Shown: piece after piece, positions 35,798 to 37,549 of the stretch | Layout of the letters: every line of letters begins with the position of its first letter | Position numbering within the stretch: position 1 is the first letter of the stretch | From: a virus | Length of the DNA stretch: 37,549 nucleotides | Reading direction: 5' to 3' (one strand) | IMG/VR virus record: IMGVR_UViG_3300046002_003599 | Location: 1 to 37,549 of that record | The notes under the pieces: model-generated | Database searches by the model: none | Seen by the model: the letters and a program-made list of their open reading frames with translations, nothing else | Told to the model about the DNA's origin: nothing | Program-made: the position numbers and the translations under genes

Positions 35798-36288
35798 AAT
35801 AATTGTTTTAATGCGTTATTGTATGTGTTACTTGCATCTATTTCACATTCAAAATTTCCTAAAAATTTTTGCTTTCCATTTATTGTTATCTGCGAACGAT
35901 ATTTTTTTATTGTATTACAAAAATGAACACCTAAATACTTACTACTGCTTGATAAATGTTTTTGATTTGCATTTTCTCTTTGAGTAATTATTTCTAAATT
36001 TTCAACTCTATTGTCTTTTCTTATAAAATTTTTATGATTTATAACAATTTTATATCCATTAGGAATATGATTTAAAAAAACAATAGCAACTAAATGATGT
36101 ACATATCTTGTTTTACTTTTATTATTTTTTCTTAAAACAACAGTATCATAATTAGAAACTCCACTACTTTTTATTAAAGCAATTTCTTTTTTAGACCTTT
36201 TATAATTTAAGCTCTTTACGTTTCCTAAATTACTAACCTGATAAAGTCCTTCATACTCAGGAATGTCTTTATAAATTTCTTCTATCAT
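35794..36288 (-). CDS. HNH homing-type endonuclease with NUMOD4 and AP2-like domains
   Basis: 164 aa. NUMOD4 motif IPEYEGLYQVSNLGNVKSL at 9-27; the HNH core runs from VHHLVAIVFLNHIPNGYKI through VINHKNFIRKDNRVENLEII; residues about 115-160 form an AP2-like DNA-binding domain (KYLGVHFCNTIKKYRSQITI, GKQKFLGNF). This is the structure of free-standing homing endonucleases. It sits between ERF and the SSB-like gene but with ATGA overlaps at both ends, so it is well integrated into the operon. Confidence 0.8.
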   Translation of the reverse strand: MIEEIYKDIPEYEGLYQVSNLGNVKSLNYKRSKKEIALIKSSGVSNYDTVVLRKNNKSKTRYVHHLVAIVFLNHIPNGYKIVINHKNFIRKDNRVENLEIITQRENANQKHLSSSSKYLGVHFCNTIKKYRSQITINGKQKFLGNFECEIDASNTYNNALKQLL

Positions 36289-36800
36289 TGTAAAGTGTTT
36301 TTAAGTTGGTCTTTAAGTTTTAACGTTGCGGTTTTTTCAGCGGGTGTAAATGACGTATAAACCGTTTGTAATTCCGCTTTAGTAGTACAAGCCATTAACC
36401 TTGCGTTTAGTTTTTCAACGTTTAACGTTAAAGTAGGTTCTTTAGTACTCGCTTTATTTGCGTCGTCGTCCTCCGCTTGAAGTCCTAATAAAGATTGAAG
36501 TGTATAACGTCGATAATATGTTATTGCACTTCCTAACTTTTGAGGGTCGTTAAATTGCGTTAATTGGATTGAACTCTCAACACTCAATTCACTTTCACAA
36601 TGATAAATAATTGATTTTACCTCGTTGTTAATTATCGGTTGTAATAGTAACAATCCGTTTTTTTCTAGTAACGGTTCGACTTGCTCAATCAAACTATTAA
36701 TATCAAAATACTTTGATTTAAAGAATGGGTTTGTTTCCGTTTTAGATAACTTACCTACTTCTTTTTTTACGTTGGCTAATGCTTTTAGTAATTCTTTCAT
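36285..36800 (-). CDS. erf: ERF-family single-strand annealing protein
   Basis: 171 aa. KTETNPFFKSKYFDINSLIE, then DPQKLGSAITYYRRYTLQSL and LLGLQAEDDDAN form the ERF signature. Such proteins anneal complementary strands for recombination and genome circularisation. The C-terminus (EPTLTLNVEKLNARLMACTT onwards) is a separate helical region. First gene after a structured leader; followed by the nuclease and the single-strand DNA-binding protein. Confidence 0.85.
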   Translation of the reverse strand: MKELLKALANVKKEVGKLSKTETNPFFKSKYFDINSLIEQVEPLLEKNGLLLLQPIINNEVKSIIYHCESELSVESSIQLTQFNDPQKLGSAITYYRRYTLQSLLGLQAEDDDANKASTKEPTLTLNVEKLNARLMACTTKAELQTVYTSFTPAEKTATLKLKDQLKNTLQ

Positions 36801-36817
36801 AATTAATTTAGTTAAAA

Positions 36818-36901
36818 ATGCCTTTAAAAATTGTGTAAGGTATCAGGTTACACGCATTTTAAAGGCTAATTCTTTTTAGTTACCCCGTTTGATACCGTAA
36901 C
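36818..36901 (-). promoter_or_regulatory. structured leader of the ERF operon with two loops able to kiss
   Basis: Hairpin A: GTTAC/GTAAC (36901-36897 with 36883-36879), loop containing GGTATCA. Hairpin B: GCCTTTAAAA/TTTTAAAGGC (36866-36857 with 36829-36820), 3x3 internal loop, GTGTAA/TTACAC (36853-36848 with 36838-36833), loop CCTGATACC. TGATACC in loop B is fully complementary to GGTATCA in loop A (7 bp). Hairpin B is followed by ATTTTTAA, and the ERF ATG is 20 bases below. Confidence 0.6.
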
Positions 36902-36908
36902 TGTTTAG

Positions 36909-36916
36909 CAAAAATA
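36909..36916 (-). promoter_or_regulatory. possible -7 element of the ERF operon promoter
   Basis: TATTTTTG on the minus strand, fitting TAnnTTTG, directly above the structured leader. No TTG is seen at the right distance upstream, so the promoter is uncertain; transcription may also continue from the methyltransferase gene. Confidence 0.4.
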
Positions 36917-36929
36917 CAATTAATATTGT

Positions 36930-37058
36930 TTACTTCTTAGAATTTAATGTTAAAATTTTGAAGTAAAGCGAATTTATACGCTCGGAATTTACGCCACGTG
37001 AGTAGTAAAAGTTCATTACTCGTTTAATTCTCGTGATAGGTTTTAACTTTGATTTCAT
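36930..37058 (-). CDS. small basic protein (42 aa)
   Basis: ATG 37058..37056 overlaps the methyltransferase TAA (TAATG); stop TAA 36932..36930. Very basic with aromatic residues (KSKLKPITRIKRVMNFYYSR), suggesting nucleic-acid binding. No family named. The start-stop overlap is the main support. Confidence 0.6.
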   Translation of the reverse strand: MKSKLKPITRIKRVMNFYYSRGVNSERINSLYFKILTLNSKK

Positions 37059-37549
37059 TAGAATAGTTTTTGTTGTGAAACGTGGTTTTTTACTCGTTGT
37101 ATTCCTTTATCGTAGTACTCTTTATCCAATTCTGCCCCAACCAATTCAAATCCGTAATCGTGACAAGCTATTGCGATTGACATTGAACCTAAATGGGTGT
37201 CTAGTATTTTGTCGCCTTGTTTGGCATAGTTATCTAAACAGAATTTATATAATTGTATTGGTTTTGCAGTAGGATGAAACCTATTTACGTCTTGGCTTCT
37301 TACTTCGTATGTTTTAGCCACTTTGTCAAAAGAAGTCCACCTAAATTCCCAACGGCTTAAAGTTTCCATCATTTGTTTTTTATCCCAACAAATAATTCCT
37401 CTTGTATTGTAAAGATGTTCTATAAAATAATTTCCACCCCAAATTATTTGGTTTTTAGACACTCTCATTAATTCCTTAAAATATTCAGGTCTTGGAATTT
37501 CATCATCCCATTTCTTTTCCTTAAAACTTTCTTTGTATTTTTTCATGAT
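37058..37549 (-). CDS. DNA amino-methyltransferase, C-terminal part
   Basis: Continues the gene begun at 1-272; the window edge falls inside it. NQIIWGGNYF (conserved after motif IV), EIPRPEYFKELMRVSK before it, and near the end KILDTHLGSMSIAIACHDYG plus FELVGAELDKEYY, which correspond to motif I (SAM binding) and the following acidic residue. HLGSMS replaces the usual FxGxGT, a variant common in phage enzymes. Its stop overlaps the ATG of a 42-aa basic protein. Confidence 0.85.
   Translation of the reverse strand: MMKKYKESFKEKKWDDEIPRPEYFKELMRVSKNQIIWGGNYFIEHLYNTRGIICWDKKQMMETLSRWEFRWTSFDKVAKTYEVRSQDVNRFHPTAKPIQLYKFCLDNYAKQGDKILDTHLGSMSIAIACHDYGFELVGAELDKEYYDKGIQRVKNHVSQQKLF
37424..37549. 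repeat. terminal direct repeat, right copy
   Basis: Identical to 3-128. The two bases before it (37422-37423, AT) differ from bases 1-2 (GG). See the left copy for interpretation. Confidence 0.9.

Noticed and set aside
36964-36990. Direct repeat GAATTTA(T)ACGC upstream of the ERF leader as an operator
   Set aside because: It lies inside the 42-aa gene with start-stop coupling, so coding alone can explain it, and the repeats are short.
1-37549. Temperate lifestyle genes (integrase, repressor, att site)
   Set aside because: No frame resembles an integrase, recombinase or CI-type repressor; the small HTH-like protein at 4268 alone is not evidence for lysogeny.

Overview
The window is a complete, or very nearly complete, genome of a tailed phage with siphovirus-type genes, probably infecting a member of the Bacteroidota close to Flavobacterium. 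The DNA is strongly AT-rich, ribosome binding sites are mostly weak, and nine intergenic sites match the Bacteroidota promoter (TTG, 16-20 bases, TAnnTTTG). Several proteins (DUF6712-type connector, DUF3127-type single-strand DNA-binding protein, AAA_25-type helicase) are of kinds common in Bacteroidota phages. Bases 3-128 recur exactly at 37424-37549, so the contig closes into a circle of about 37421 bp. The DNA methyltransferase gene crosses the join. I see no integrase, excisionase, lysogeny repressor or parA, so nothing supports a temperate lifestyle.

Every gene I accept is on the minus strand, so transcription runs from high to low coordinates. Genes are packed with ATGA or TAATG start-stop overlaps, and no gene-free stretch exceeds 300 bases; the largest, 6569-6802, holds a probable small RNA.

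In transcription order: (1) 37.5-35.2 kb, methyltransferase, a small basic protein, ERF annealing protein, HNH/AP2 endonuclease and the DUF3127 protein, ending in a terminator. (2) 35.1-30.9 kb, replication and recombination: an initiator gene carrying an iteron array, an unknown protein, a RepA/DnaB-like ATPase, a gene bounded by hairpins, then NinB and NinG. (3) 30.8-26.1 kb, small accessory genes including a pentapeptide-repeat protein, two short lipoproteins and membrane proteins. (4) 26.1-18.3 kb, packaging and head: terminase subunits, portal, prohead protease, HK97-fold capsid, connectors and major tail protein. (5) 18.6-8.2 kb, tail: probable chaperone, tape measure, tail-tip proteins and fibres. 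(6) 8.2-6.8 kb, five small proteins, most of them membrane proteins. (7) 6.76-6.63 kb, a predicted structured RNA with its own promoter and terminator. (8) 6.57-4.46 kb, a metallophosphoesterase and an RNA ligase. (9) 4.4-2.4 kb, a lysis cassette (amidase and two overlapping spanin-like genes) and a P-loop mini-protein. (10) 2.3-0.3 kb, small proteins ending in an RNA-polymerase alpha-CTD-like protein next to the methyltransferase.

The most interesting structures not explained by protein genes are: seven heptamers spaced 11-12 bp inside the initiator gene and read in all three frames, next to an AT-rich tract (a lambda-O-like origin); two early-operon leaders whose hairpin loops are complementary to each other over 7 nt; the predicted small RNA beside RNA-repair-type enzymes; an SSB-like acidic tail placed in the +1 frame; and a gene framed by nested hairpins. 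Functions are assigned by reading motifs; no database search was run.
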